From Pseudomonas anatoliensis (GTDB lineage: Bacteria > Pseudomonadota > Gammaproteobacteria > Pseudomonadales > Pseudomonadaceae): a DNA stretch of 64,000 bases. Below the pieces are notes generated by a model, which searched no databases, was not told the DNA's origin, and saw only the letters and a program-made list of their open reading frames with translations. The DNA is taken from NCBI RefSeq assembly GCF_017976235.1, contig NZ_JACVHC010000010.1, positions 20,806-84,805 on the forward strand, in the 5' to 3' direction. A program made the translations under genes and the position numbers. Shown here piece after piece: positions 34,151-43,010 of this stretch; positions within the stretch are counted from its first letter, which is position 1; the number at the start of each line of letters is the position of its first letter.

Positions 34151-34971
34151 AAAGTGAACTGGACATCGAATCGGAAAAAAGCCCAGAGCAAATCGAGCGG
34201 GAAATCGACGCGCAGCGCGCCAGCATCGGCAACATCGTCGACAAGCTGGAAAGCAAATTCACGCCCGGCCAGATGTTCGATCAGGCGTGGAGCATGATGC
34301 AGAACAATGGCTCGACGTTTGTCAGCAATCTCGGCACCAGCGTACGCAACAATCCCGTGCCCGCCGTGCTGACATCAGTCGGTTTACTGTGGCTGATGAT
34401 GAGTCAGAACCGCCCGCCAGTGCCGCAACCGGTGTATCGCAGCGGTCCGGATCAGGATCGGGCGGGGGAATGGGCGGATGGCCTGGCTGACGGCATCGAC
34501 AGCGCTCGCGACAGTTTGCATCACACTGCCGACTCGCTGAAGGACGGTTACCAGTCGCTGAAAAACAAGGCCAGCCACTTGGGCGATAACGTTGGCGCTG
34601 CTGGCGAGAACCTGAGTCATGCGATGCACGATGCCGGCGACCGCCTCAATCGCAGCACCCAGGTGTTGGGCCAGCAGTTCAATCAAATGCTCAGGGAACA
34701 GCCATTGGTCGTCGCGGCGGCGGGCATTGCATTGGGCGCATTGATTGGTGCGGCATTGCCGAGTACTTCGACCGAGCAGCGTTACATGGGACGAACCAGC
34801 GCGGGCCTGGTCGACAAAGTGAAGAAACAGGCTCAGGAGGGTTACGAGGCTGTGCGTGACACAGTGACCAAAACCACTGAGCAAACGGATGTGGACGCGA
34901 CATCCACCGCATCGCAAAAAACCGCATCCAGCACATCGGCGGATCTTTCTCAGGGGTTAGGCACTTCCTGA
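34147..34971 (+). CDS. DUF3618 domain protein
   Basis: A 274-residue protein. The N-terminal SPEQIEREIDAQRASIGNIVDKLESKFTPGQMFDQ is the DUF3618 signature. A hydrophobic stretch near residues 70-85 and a second near 195-212 (VVAAAGIALGALIGAALPS) flank a long helical region with 11-residue-like repeats (DSLHHTADSLKDGYQSLKNKASHLGDNVGAAGENLSHAMHDAGDRL). That region resembles LEA/apolipoprotein-like helices. ATGA overlap with the previous gene. Function unknown; such operons are often stress induced. Confidence 0.78.
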   Translation: MKSELDIESEKSPEQIEREIDAQRASIGNIVDKLESKFTPGQMFDQAWSMMQNNGSTFVSNLGTSVRNNPVPAVLTSVGLLWLMMSQNRPPVPQPVYRSGPDQDRAGEWADGLADGIDSARDSLHHTADSLKDGYQSLKNKASHLGDNVGAAGENLSHAMHDAGDRLNRSTQVLGQQFNQMLREQPLVVAAAGIALGALIGAALPSTSTEQRYMGRTSAGLVDKVKKQAQEGYEAVRDTVTKTTEQTDVDATSTASQKTASSTSADLSQGLGTS

Positions 34972-34983
34972 GGTCCATGAAAG

Positions 34984-35008
34984 CGGGAGGCCTGCAACAG
35001 GCCTCCCG
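34984..35008. terminator. Terminator hairpin between convergent genes
   Basis: Eleven-base stem CGGGAGGCCTG/CAGGCCTCCCG with a CAA loop, followed by TTATT. It ends the DUF3618 operon from the left and probably serves the DUF6130 gene ending at 35019 from the right. Confidence 0.8.
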
Positions 35009-35018
35009 TTATTGGCCG

Positions 35019-35504
35019 TCACGGTTTACTCGCGTGCCCGGCGTCCATAGGCGGGACATCCATTGGTTTCACCTCGGGAACACTGAAACTGACGGTCGTA
35101 CGGGTGAGAACGGTGTGGTTCGGGTCGGCGATTTCCAGAAGTACCTTGTGCGGACCAGGCGTCAGTCCCACGAGAATGATCGGGTCTTCACTGGTGTGCG
35201 CCCACGTGCCTTTCCAGTCATCTACCGTCACGTGAAGGTGGCCGAGACGGGGTGATACGTCGCCCGCGACTTTGCCAAACACCGGCATGATCCTGACGTG
35301 CTCTGTTCGATACTGGATGATTACCACGCCGCGCGCGAGCGGCCCGGCCAGCGGCGGATAGGCGATGATTTTTGCCTGCGATTCGGATTCCAGGGGGAGT
35401 ATTGCCGGCGGTTGATCGACGCTGGCTGGTTCCTGAGCAAATGCCGCGATGCAATAAAAGCCTGCCAAGGACAGCACAAACAGATTTCTGAGAGTGAGAA
35501 ACAT
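35019..35504 (-). CDS. Exported DUF6130 family protein
   Basis: A 161-residue protein with a signal peptide (MFLTLRNLFVLSLAGFYCIAAFA, cleavage before QEPAS). The core (GKVAGDVSPRLGHLHVTVDDWKGTWAHTSEDPIILVGLTPGPHKVLLEIADPNH) matches DUF6130, a small periplasmic beta-sandwich family of unknown function. The start at 35504 follows GGGAG; an ATG at 35582 would prepend non-signal sequence. Single-gene unit downstream of the exopolysaccharide operon, about 125 bases beyond a gene reading the same way. Confidence 0.8.
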   Translation of the reverse strand: MFLTLRNLFVLSLAGFYCIAAFAQEPASVDQPPAILPLESESQAKIIAYPPLAGPLARGVVIIQYRTEHVRIMPVFGKVAGDVSPRLGHLHVTVDDWKGTWAHTSEDPIILVGLTPGPHKVLLEIADPNHTVLTRTTVSFSVPEVKPMDVPPMDAGHASKP

Positions 35505-35630
35505 GGCGTTTTCTCCCGAGTGGTTTTGTACAAGGCTAGACCAGCGGATGCAGGCATTAAACTCGCGCCATGTACCAATCATCAGAAGACCGGAATGTGC
35601 TCGGAAACAGTTCTACCGATCAGTCTGGCT

Positions 35631-37106
35631 CTACGGACGTTGCGTCCAGACCTTCACATAGTCGACACGAAACGTGGAGGGCAGGTCGGCGTCATCGACC
35701 ACGCCGAACCAGTCCCACATCGCCTCGCTGTCGAACACGATCTGCATCGGGAAGAACCAGTGGGTGTTCTTTGCCTCGCGCACCAGCACCCCGTCGACGT
35801 ACCAGCGCAGAGTGTCCGCCCGCCAATCGAAACCATAGACATGAAAGGTGTTCGCCAATCGCCATGGCGCAATCCAGGTGCTGCCGTCGCTCAGGTGTTC
35901 ATCGCTTTGGGGTGTGGCCCAGACGTGCGCGTTCATGTTGTACATGACATCGAATTTGCCATTGAGGGTCTTGCCGCCGATTTCGAAGATATCGATTTCG
36001 GTGGCGTTGTCCGGCAGCCCGGTCCAGGCCAGCCAGAACGCGCTGGAGCCCGCCGAGTTCATCGGTTTGGCGCGGGTTTCGTAATAGCCGTAGAGCCCGC
36101 GTTCAATGGTGCGCACCATCGCCGAGCTGTAGTCCTTGTAGCCCAGGCGCATGTATTTTTCGGGCAGCGTCTGCTTGCGAAACGAGATGTTCAGATTGCC
36201 GTTGGCGACCTTGGCATTCTCGGGCAGAAACAACGCCGGTTTGCGTCCGAGCGAGTCGGTGCCGGTGGCGTTGTTGACGTGCCAACGCGTCGCGTCGATG
36301 GCGTTGCCGTTGAACTCGTCAGACAGCCGCGTATCCAGCACCCACTTTCCGGCATTCGCCTGATCGGATAACGGCAGGTTGGCGTTGGTTCGCACCGGCG
36401 TCGGGCCGAGCGGGCCGGTGCGGGTCCAGGCGGTTGACGGCTGCGGCAGTGTCACTGCCCACTTTTTGCTGAGGTAGTCCGACACCTGCTGACGCTCTGC
36501 CTGAGAGGCCAGCAGCCGGTCGTAAACCAGCACTTCGGCAATGTCGCCGCGCAGAATTTCCGAAGTGCCGACCACGTTGCGCGCCACGGCGAACGGGCCG
36601 ATGGGCACGTTGGTGGTTTCCAGAAACGCCACGGTCGGCGCATAGGCTCCGGTCTGCTGCACGCTGAGACCGAAGTTGGGCGCCACGTTGTCGTTGTCGG
36701 CCAGTTGCGGGCGCGAGCTGAACAAGCGCTGCCAGGCTTTGCCCCCGGCCTGATCCGGCAAGCGGCGCGAGACCACGAACACCGTTACCGAACCCTTCAC
36801 GGTGCGGATTGCCTGACCGATGAAGGCCGAAGCACCGTTGAAACGCAGCACCGAGCGACCATTCAGGGCGTTCTCCACGCGCAAGGGCAGTGAGGCGGCG
36901 GCCGGGTCATCAAGGCTTACATCATTGGATTGCCCGGATTTGTCATGCCAGCGCGAGACCCGATTTTGCGCATCAAGAGTCATGTGCACCGCATCGGCGC
37001 CATCGAGCCACAGCACCAGCCCATCGGTGACGGGCAGCTCGGCGGACGCCTGCGCACTGGCGCTCAACATCAGCCAAAGCATTGCCCGTAAGGTTTGCCT
37101 GAACAT
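35631..37106 (-). CDS. Exported GH16 family glycoside hydrolase with N-terminal LamG-like domain
   Basis: A 491-residue protein with a signal peptide (FRQTLRAMLWLMLSASAQASA). Residues about 28-210 are a concanavalin/LamG-like jelly roll (GLVLWLDGADAVHMT...VSRWHDKSGQSNDV). From about 250 comes a family 16 glycoside hydrolase domain with the catalytic ExDxxE motif in ATEIDIFEIGG, and FHVYGFDWRADTLRWYVDGV after it. The family cleaves beta-1,3 or beta-1,4 glucans/galactans. As the last gene of the exopolysaccharide operon it probably trims or releases the polymer. AAGGA precedes the ATG at 37106. Only about 30 bases separate it from galE. Confidence 0.88.
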   Translation of the reverse strand: MFRQTLRAMLWLMLSASAQASAELPVTDGLVLWLDGADAVHMTLDAQNRVSRWHDKSGQSNDVSLDDPAAASLPLRVENALNGRSVLRFNGASAFIGQAIRTVKGSVTVFVVSRRLPDQAGGKAWQRLFSSRPQLADNDNVAPNFGLSVQQTGAYAPTVAFLETTNVPIGPFAVARNVVGTSEILRGDIAEVLVYDRLLASQAERQQVSDYLSKKWAVTLPQPSTAWTRTGPLGPTPVRTNANLPLSDQANAGKWVLDTRLSDEFNGNAIDATRWHVNNATGTDSLGRKPALFLPENAKVANGNLNISFRKQTLPEKYMRLGYKDYSSAMVRTIERGLYGYYETRAKPMNSAGSSAFWLAWTGLPDNATEIDIFEIGGKTLNGKFDVMYNMNAHVWATPQSDEHLSDGSTWIAPWRLANTFHVYGFDWRADTLRWYVDGVLVREAKNTHWFFPMQIVFDSEAMWDWFGVVDDADLPSTFRVDYVKVWTQRP

Positions 37107-37136
37107 GGCTAAGTCCTTCCCTGAATCAGACAACCG

Positions 37137-38192
37137 TTATTTGCCGGCGAATGCCAACATCGGTGCAGGTTGCGGGTGGTAGCCGTCCGGGTTGTTCGAC
37201 TGCCAGCGCCAACTGTCCGTGAGCATTTGCCCCAGGTTGCGTTGTGCGCTCCAGCCCAGCTCGCGGCTGGCCTTGCTCGCATCGGCCCAATACTGCGCGA
37301 CATCCCCTGCGCGTCGGGGTGCAAAGCGGTAGGGAATGCTGACCCCGGTGGCGTCCTCGAAACCGCGGATCAGTTGCAGCACGCTGTAACCGATGCCGGT
37401 GCCGAGGTTCCAGATGTGAATGCCATGGTCGCCGTGAAGTCGTTCGAGGGCCATGAGGTGACCTTCGGCCAGATCGACCACGTGAATGTAGTCGCGCACA
37501 CAAGTGCCGTCGACGGTCGGGTAATCGTTGCCATACACCATCAATTCACTCATTCGCCCCGTCGCGACCATCGTCAGGCACGGCAGCAGGTTATTCGGTA
37601 TGCCGTTGGGCGCCTCGCCGATCATTCCGCTTTCGTGGGCACCGATGGGATTGAAGTAGCGCAGCACGGCGATGTTCCAGCGTGAATCGGAACACGTCAG
37701 GTCGGTCAGCAACTCTTCGGCCATCAACTTCGAGCGGCCGTAGGGGTTGGACGGTTTGCCGGTACCCAGGTCTTCGCCGATGGGCGTGCACGCCGGTTCG
37801 CCATAGACCGTCGCCGATGAACTGAACACCAGATTGAACACGTGCGCACGTGCCATTGCCTGGCACAGCGTGAGCGTGCCGGTGACGTTGTTGGCGTAAT
37901 AATCCATGGGCTTGCGCACGCTTTGCGCCACGGCTTTGAGCCCGGCGAAATGCATCACGGCGTCGATGGCGTAGTCGCTGAAAATCTCGTCGAGCAGGCG
38001 TGAATCGAGGATATCGCCTTCGATGAATTCGATCCGCGTGCCGCTCAGTGACTCCAGCCGACGGATCGATTCGACACTGCTGTTGCTCAGGTTATCCAGC
38101 ACCAGCACGCGGTGGCCGGCCTCCACCAGTCTCAACGCAGTATGGGAACCGATGTAGCCGGCGCCCCCGGTGATCAGGGTAGTTTTGCGCAT
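37137..38192 (-). CDS. galE: UDP-glucose 4-epimerase
   Basis: A 351-residue extended short-chain dehydrogenase. It shows the NAD-binding LITGGAGYIGSHTALRL, the active-site SSATVYGEP and YGRSKLMAEELL, and the GalE C-terminal RRAGDVAQYWADASKASRELGW. It interconverts UDP-glucose and UDP-galactose (or the N-acetyl forms) for the polymer. The ATG at 38192 follows GGAG by ten bases and gives the family N-terminus. A GTG at 38225, overlapping the wzx stop, is an alternative start. Confidence 0.93.
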   Translation of the reverse strand: MRKTTLITGGAGYIGSHTALRLVEAGHRVLVLDNLSNSSVESIRRLESLSGTRIEFIEGDILDSRLLDEIFSDYAIDAVMHFAGLKAVAQSVRKPMDYYANNVTGTLTLCQAMARAHVFNLVFSSSATVYGEPACTPIGEDLGTGKPSNPYGRSKLMAEELLTDLTCSDSRWNIAVLRYFNPIGAHESGMIGEAPNGIPNNLLPCLTMVATGRMSELMVYGNDYPTVDGTCVRDYIHVVDLAEGHLMALERLHGDHGIHIWNLGTGIGYSVLQLIRGFEDATGVSIPYRFAPRRAGDVAQYWADASKASRELGWSAQRNLGQMLTDSWRWQSNNPDGYHPQPAPMLAFAGK

Positions 38193-38221
38193 GACGATGT
38201 GCTCCAGAGAGGCAACGGTGC

Positions 38222-39640
38222 TCACCGGGTGGTGAACACCAACTTGAATTCATGCGGCCAGCGCGGGTGCAACACGCTGTAGGCCAAGGCGTAGGTCAGC
38301 CCGCCGGCGGCGATATTGGCGATCAGGTGCAGATAGCCCACCAGCCCCGAATGGTTTGATACCCACGACACGACAGCAGCCATCACCAGCGTGGCGATCA
38401 CGCTGCGGTAGGCGGATTCGAAGAAGGTGCGCCAGCCATAACCGATCGCGGTGTTCAGGCCGATGACCTGCAACGGTGTGATCGCGACCATGCGGATCAA
38501 CAGCGCAATCGCCGCCGCCATGCCGCCATACACAGGCCCGAGGAGGTAGACCAGCGCCAGCGCCAGCAGGGTGGTGAGCACTTCAGCCTTGAGGGTCAGG
38601 TAGGTGCGATTGACGGCGACCAGCGCCGTCGTTGCATAGAGGGCCAGATTGCCCAGCGCGGCGGTGCAGGCCAGCACTTGCAGGAGCCCGACGGCGTCGG
38701 CCCATTTGGCGCCGAAGATCAGCAGGATGATGTCTTCGGCGGTCAGCGCGATACCGACAAACAACGGCGTCAGCAAAAAGCCGCTGATGGCCGTGGTGTC
38801 GCCGATCAGCCCGACCAGCCGTGACGGTTCGCCGCTGCGCCTGGCGAAGGCTGGCAGTGCATAGCTCATCAGGCCGTTGTAGATGGCGGATCGCGGCAGG
38901 TCGATGATGCGCATCGCCAGGTTGAACATGCCGACCGCGTGCGCGCCGGCGGTGATGCCCAGCACCACGTTGACCCCGCGTTGCAGGGTTTGCGAACTCA
39001 TGACGTTGATCGCCACCGGCGTGCCCGTGCGCAGCAGATCAAGCAACAATGGCCCGTCGATGGCGAAGGGGATGCGCCGCCGATCGCCGCGCATCAACAC
39101 CGCCATCGACACCAGATCCATGATCAGCGCCTGGGCAATCACCGCCCAAGGGCCGAAGCCCAGCAGCGCCACGACAATCCCGGTGCCGCCGCCGACGACT
39201 TTACCCAGCAGCGTGCGCGAGGCCAGCAATTTGAAATTGCCGCTGCGGCGCATCTGCGCGACGTAGACCCGCGCCATCATGGTGAACAGAATCTTCACCG
39301 AGGCGATGGCCGTCATCCATTGCAGCGCCGGCGATGGCGTGTAGAGCATCACGCCCAGCGAGATGATCAGGATCGACGCCAGGCTGATCAACACGGAGAA
39401 CCAGAACGCGGTGCTGATGTGCTTGTCTTCCAGGCGTTCGAGCCTGACCAGCGGGTCTTCAAGCACCGAGGAGTAGAGAATGCCGACCACCTCGACGATG
39501 GCGATGATGATCGTGCCGATGCCCAATTCGGTCGGCGTGAGCAAATGCGCATATACGACAAAGGTGATCATCGACAGGAAAATCAGGCCGAATTTCTCGG
39601 TAAAGATCCAGATCAAGGTAGTCAGGCGCTGGTTGGCCAT
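38222..39640 (-). CDS. wzx: Polysaccharide flippase, Wzx-like
   Basis: A 472-residue integral membrane protein with about twelve to fourteen helices of the MOP/oligosaccharide flippase family. The N-terminal LIWIFTEKFGLIFLSMITFVVYAHLLTPTELGIG (helix 1-2 with the PxExG motif) and the later GMFNLAMRIIDLPRSAIYNGLMSYALPAFAR are typical. It should move the undecaprenyl-linked repeat unit to the periplasmic face. It lies 15 bases after the GT2 gene in the exopolysaccharide operon. Confidence 0.9.
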   Translation of the reverse strand: MANQRLTTLIWIFTEKFGLIFLSMITFVVYAHLLTPTELGIGTIIIAIVEVVGILYSSVLEDPLVRLERLEDKHISTAFWFSVLISLASILIISLGVMLYTPSPALQWMTAIASVKILFTMMARVYVAQMRRSGNFKLLASRTLLGKVVGGGTGIVVALLGFGPWAVIAQALIMDLVSMAVLMRGDRRRIPFAIDGPLLLDLLRTGTPVAINVMSSQTLQRGVNVVLGITAGAHAVGMFNLAMRIIDLPRSAIYNGLMSYALPAFARRSGEPSRLVGLIGDTTAISGFLLTPLFVGIALTAEDIILLIFGAKWADAVGLLQVLACTAALGNLALYATTALVAVNRTYLTLKAEVLTTLLALALVYLLGPVYGGMAAAIALLIRMVAITPLQVIGLNTAIGYGWRTFFESAYRSVIATLVMAAVVSWVSNHSGLVGYLHLIANIAAGGLTYALAYSVLHPRWPHEFKLVFTTR

Positions 39641-39655
39641 GGCGGGGCCCCGGAC

Positions 39656-40591
39656 TCAAGCCGTCCTGCGCAGCGTCTTCGCCAAGGCGTAGACGTAGCG
39701 CAGGGTCGGTTTGCCGCGGGAGAAAAACAGCGTCTGCCAAGAATGATCGAGCATGTTGCGGAACACATTGATCACATGTGCGTGGTCGCCGCGCCGGGAC
39801 GAGGCGCAGAGAAAATCGGCGTGGTTGGCCAGGACGAAATCAATGCGCTGCTGCTTGCTCATGTGCGCGCCGTAGCGGGCGAGGTAGAGCTCGATAAATT
39901 GCACTTTGTACGGGTAATACTTGCGCGGCTGCGCGGTGATGTTGCCGTTGTTGACGCTGCGCCGCAGCAACACCTCGGGCACGGTGTGGATCTCCCACTG
40001 CTCGGCGATCCGCGTCCACAGCAAACGGTCTTCGGCATAGCGCAGCGTCTGATCGAAGCCTTCCAGCGCGATGATTGCTTCGCGCAACACCAGCACGCCG
40101 GAGGTGCCGTTGATCACGTTCTCGCGCATGAAATCGGCAAAATGATTGCCGCCCTTGCGCCGGTCCTCCAACTGTTGCGTGCCGTCGCTGAATTCGCTCA
40201 TCTGGTAGCAGTCGATCAGCCCTACCTGACGCCCTTCACGCGTGAGTTGCTCATACAAGGCCAGTTGCTTGTGCAGTTTTTCCGGGTGCCATTGATCATC
40301 GGCATCAAGGAACGCCATAAAGCGCTCGGTGGCGCTGAATACGCCGCGATTACGCGCGGCTGCCGGGCCCTGATTGGTCTGTTGCAGCAGGATCAATTCA
40401 AACGGTGCGACGTAATCCGTGACGATTTGCGGGCCCTCGTCGCTTGAGCCGTCGTCGATGACGATCACCTTGTCCGGACGGCGGGTTTGCAGGCTAAGGG
40501 AGTCAAGCGCCGGGCCGATGCTGGCGGCAGCGTTGTACATCGGGATGATCACGCACACCGATCCGGACGTTGGCACAGAGCTGTTCAACAT
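39656..40591 (-). CDS. Family 2 glycosyltransferase
   Basis: A 311-residue GT-A glycosyltransferase. VCVIIPMYNAAASIGPALDSLSLQTRRPDKVIVIDDGSSDEG is the GT2 donor-binding start, and AFLDADDQWHPEKL carries the DxD motif. The start at 40591 follows AAGGAG by eight bases and overlaps the wzy stop by seven; the frame is open further upstream but non-coding in character. It adds one sugar of the repeat unit. Confidence 0.92.
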   Translation of the reverse strand: MLNSSVPTSGSVCVIIPMYNAAASIGPALDSLSLQTRRPDKVIVIDDGSSDEGPQIVTDYVAPFELILLQQTNQGPAAARNRGVFSATERFMAFLDADDQWHPEKLHKQLALYEQLTREGRQVGLIDCYQMSEFSDGTQQLEDRRKGGNHFADFMRENVINGTSGVLVLREAIIALEGFDQTLRYAEDRLLWTRIAEQWEIHTVPEVLLRRSVNNGNITAQPRKYYPYKVQFIELYLARYGAHMSKQQRIDFVLANHADFLCASSRRGDHAHVINVFRNMLDHSWQTLFFSRGKPTLRYVYALAKTLRRTA

Positions 40592-41901
40592 GATGAGAAC
40601 TCCTTGGCCCGCGCACGGGAGCGCGGGGCGGCGTGGGCATTGGCGCGCGGCAGCGGCGCAGGGCGGTTGACGCGGTGATGGCGGAACGACAGGGCGAGGG
40701 CGCAGAACACCAGAAACTCGGCCGAGCGATAGTTGGGGATCACGTAGGCGACGTAGTTGGTGACCGCGAACAGGCCAATGATCACCAGGGCGCAGGCGTG
40801 ATAGCGCGCCGAATGCTCGGCAGTAATCGCCCGGTAATGCTTGGTCAACGTCTGCGCGAACAGCAGGATCAGCGCGATCAACTGAATCAGGCCGCCATTG
40901 AGCAAGGTCTCGACATAGCCGCTGTGGGCGTTGCCGATGTAGCCCCAACGTTTGATGAATCCGCTCGCGTCGGCACTGCTCCAGAACGCGCCGAAGCCGT
41001 AGCCCTTGAGGAAGCGATCATCGATCAGCGGCCCCAGCAGCTCCCAGATCAGCGTGCGGTCGGTGAGTGACGGATCGCGTCCGACCAGTTCCAGCAGCAG
41101 CGTGTAATTGCCGTACAGAAACACGCAGATCAGCCCGTACACCACGGTCGCGACGAAAAATGCCGTCAGCGAGCGGTTGATGCGCAAGCGGATCAAGGTG
41201 AGGAAATACCAATAACTCGCGGTGCCGGCGACGATCAGCGCGATTCCGGTGGCAGACTGCGCCAGACAAATGGCGATCAAACAGAACGCGGCGTAGACGA
41301 TGGCCAGTGGATTGCGCTGGCGGATCATCGGCAGCAGTAAAAGAATGGCGATGGCGTTGATCCGCGCGCCGGCATTCTTCTCGGAAAAAATACCCTTGAA
41401 CGCACCGTCGCGTATGCCGCCGCTGATGAAGGCGATGTCGGGGCGGATCACCGCGAAAATCAGACCCATCAGTGCCGCTGCACCAATAACGCAGCCGAGC
41501 ATGAAGGCGATTCTTTCAAGGCTGTAGTGCCAGGCGATAAAGCCTGCGAAAAACACCACGCTGATCATCGCGATGAAGCGTTTCAGGCTCAGGGTCGGGT
41601 CGTCGGACCAACCGATTGACGCGGCCACGCAGACCAGAAACGCCAGCAGAAAAGCGTTTTGCCGGTAGAAGCTTTTGCTCAGGAACACCTTGTTGCGGAT
41701 AAAGAAGAACAGCGGCACCAATAGCGTGATCAAGCCGCAGACCTGGTTGGCGACGTTACCTTCCAGATCTTTTTGCGCGTCATCCAGACTCGCGGCGCTG
41801 CCCATGCCGAGAAAGAACGTGAGGATCTGTACGTAGAACATCACGCCAAACAGGATGAAGCCGTCACGCAGCGTCGAATAGCGGACTTGAAGTCTGTTCA
41901 T
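40585..41901 (-). CDS. wzy: O-antigen ligase/polymerase family membrane protein, Wzy-like
   Basis: A 438-residue protein with about eleven to twelve membrane helices and a large periplasmic loop (NYTLLLELVGRDPSLTDRTLIWELLGPLIDDRFLKGYGFGAFW...GNAHSGYVETLLNGG). The DRT-W and HSGYVE segments are those of the Wzy_C/O-antigen ligase family. In this operon, with Wzx and Wzc, it is the expected polymerase of repeat units in the periplasm. Overlaps the GT4 stop by four bases. Confidence 0.88.
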   Translation of the reverse strand: MNRLQVRYSTLRDGFILFGVMFYVQILTFFLGMGSAASLDDAQKDLEGNVANQVCGLITLLVPLFFFIRNKVFLSKSFYRQNAFLLAFLVCVAASIGWSDDPTLSLKRFIAMISVVFFAGFIAWHYSLERIAFMLGCVIGAAALMGLIFAVIRPDIAFISGGIRDGAFKGIFSEKNAGARINAIAILLLLPMIRQRNPLAIVYAAFCLIAICLAQSATGIALIVAGTASYWYFLTLIRLRINRSLTAFFVATVVYGLICVFLYGNYTLLLELVGRDPSLTDRTLIWELLGPLIDDRFLKGYGFGAFWSSADASGFIKRWGYIGNAHSGYVETLLNGGLIQLIALILLFAQTLTKHYRAITAEHSARYHACALVIIGLFAVTNYVAYVIPNYRSAEFLVFCALALSFRHHRVNRPAPLPRANAHAAPRSRARAKEFSSC

Positions 41902-43010
41902 GGCGCTGGACTTCCGAGCAACGCCGTCAGGTAGGTTTTCACCGCGCGACCACTGACGAAACGTGCGGCGGCATCGATGCGCCGTTGTCGGTTGAGGTCG
42001 CGGGGCAGGGCCAGCTCCAGGCTGATGGCCTGCGCCAGCGCTGCCGGATCATCGACATTGACCAGTGGTGCGACGCTGCCTTCGGCGAGAATCTCTTGTG
42101 GCCCATAAGGGCAGCGCGTTGACACCACCGGTGTACCCGTCGAGAGCGCTTCGACCAGCGCATTCGGACTGCCCTCGAAACGTGACGACAGGACGAAACA
42201 ATCCGCCGCGCCAATCTGCGCCAGCGCATCGCTGGCATAACCCGGCAGGTCAAAACGCTCGGCGACCCCCAGGGCATTGGCTTGCGCCAGCAGTTCGGCG
42301 CGCAGCGAGCCTTCGCCAAAAATGATCAGCCGGGTATTGCGATCGGGCAGTCGGGCGAAGGCATCGAGCAACGTATCGAAACCTTTTTGCCGGGCCAGGC
42401 GTCCCACCGCGACGATCACTTGCAAGGTGTTGTCCAGCAGCCAGGGATGGCTGGCGGGCGCCAATGGGCGCTCGCGAAAGTCGTTGTCGAGCACCGGGTT
42501 GTCAGCAGTGGTCACATCCCGCATGCGGGCCAGCGTGGTGTCGACCAGATCCTGAGCGACACCGCGCGAGACGCAGATCACCGGGTTGGGAATCAAGCGG
42601 TACAACAGTGGAGCCAACAGGTAAGCGAAGCGCACGTGCAGCGCCGGATTCACGTGTTTGTCGCGGGAGAAGGCGTTGCGCTCGCTGACATGCAACCGCG
42701 CCAACGTGCCCGACAGCGTGGCGGCGGCGATGGCTATCACGTTGACGTGGGTGAGGGCGGCCAGTTGCGCATCGAAGCGATTGCGCCGCAGGAACCGCGT
42801 CAGCGCCGGGACGGCGGCGACGCTGCGAGGGCTGTGCAGCGAGACTTGTTTGACCCGCGAATCGAGCCCCGCCAGATTCACGCCGCCGCCAGTGAGCATC
42901 AGCAGCGTCACGTCGTTGCCGGCCTCGACCAGCGCACCGGCCAGACGCGCCATCATTTTCTCGGCGCCACCCGCACTGAGATCCTGAAGAATGATCAACA
43001 GTTTTTTCAT
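41898..43010 (-). CDS. Family 4 glycosyltransferase (second)
   Basis: A 370-residue GT-B glycosyltransferase. The N-terminal LLIILQDLSAGGAEKMMARLAGAL and the C-terminal EGSPNALVEALSTGTPVVSTRCPYGPQEIL with its ExxxxxxxE donor motif place it in GT4. The ATG at 43010 overlaps the preceding gene by four bases; an in-frame ATG three codons earlier would overlap it further. Sugar specificity cannot be told. Confidence 0.92.
   Translation of the reverse strand: MKKLLIILQDLSAGGAEKMMARLAGALVEAGNDVTLLMLTGGGVNLAGLDSRVKQVSLHSPRSVAAVPALTRFLRRNRFDAQLAALTHVNVIAIAAATLSGTLARLHVSERNAFSRDKHVNPALHVRFAYLLAPLLYRLIPNPVICVSRGVAQDLVDTTLARMRDVTTADNPVLDNDFRERPLAPASHPWLLDNTLQVIVAVGRLARQKGFDTLLDAFARLPDRNTRLIIFGEGSLRAELLAQANALGVAERFDLPGYASDALAQIGAADCFVLSSRFEGSPNALVEALSTGTPVVSTRCPYGPQEILAEGSVAPLVNVDDPAALAQAISLELALPRDLNRQRRIDAAARFVSGRAVKTYLTALLGSPAP

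Noticed and set aside
38939..40447. 502-codon plus-strand frame opposite wzx and GT2
   Set aside because: Composition is arginine/histidine/glutamine-rich shadow; the minus-strand genes have clear families.
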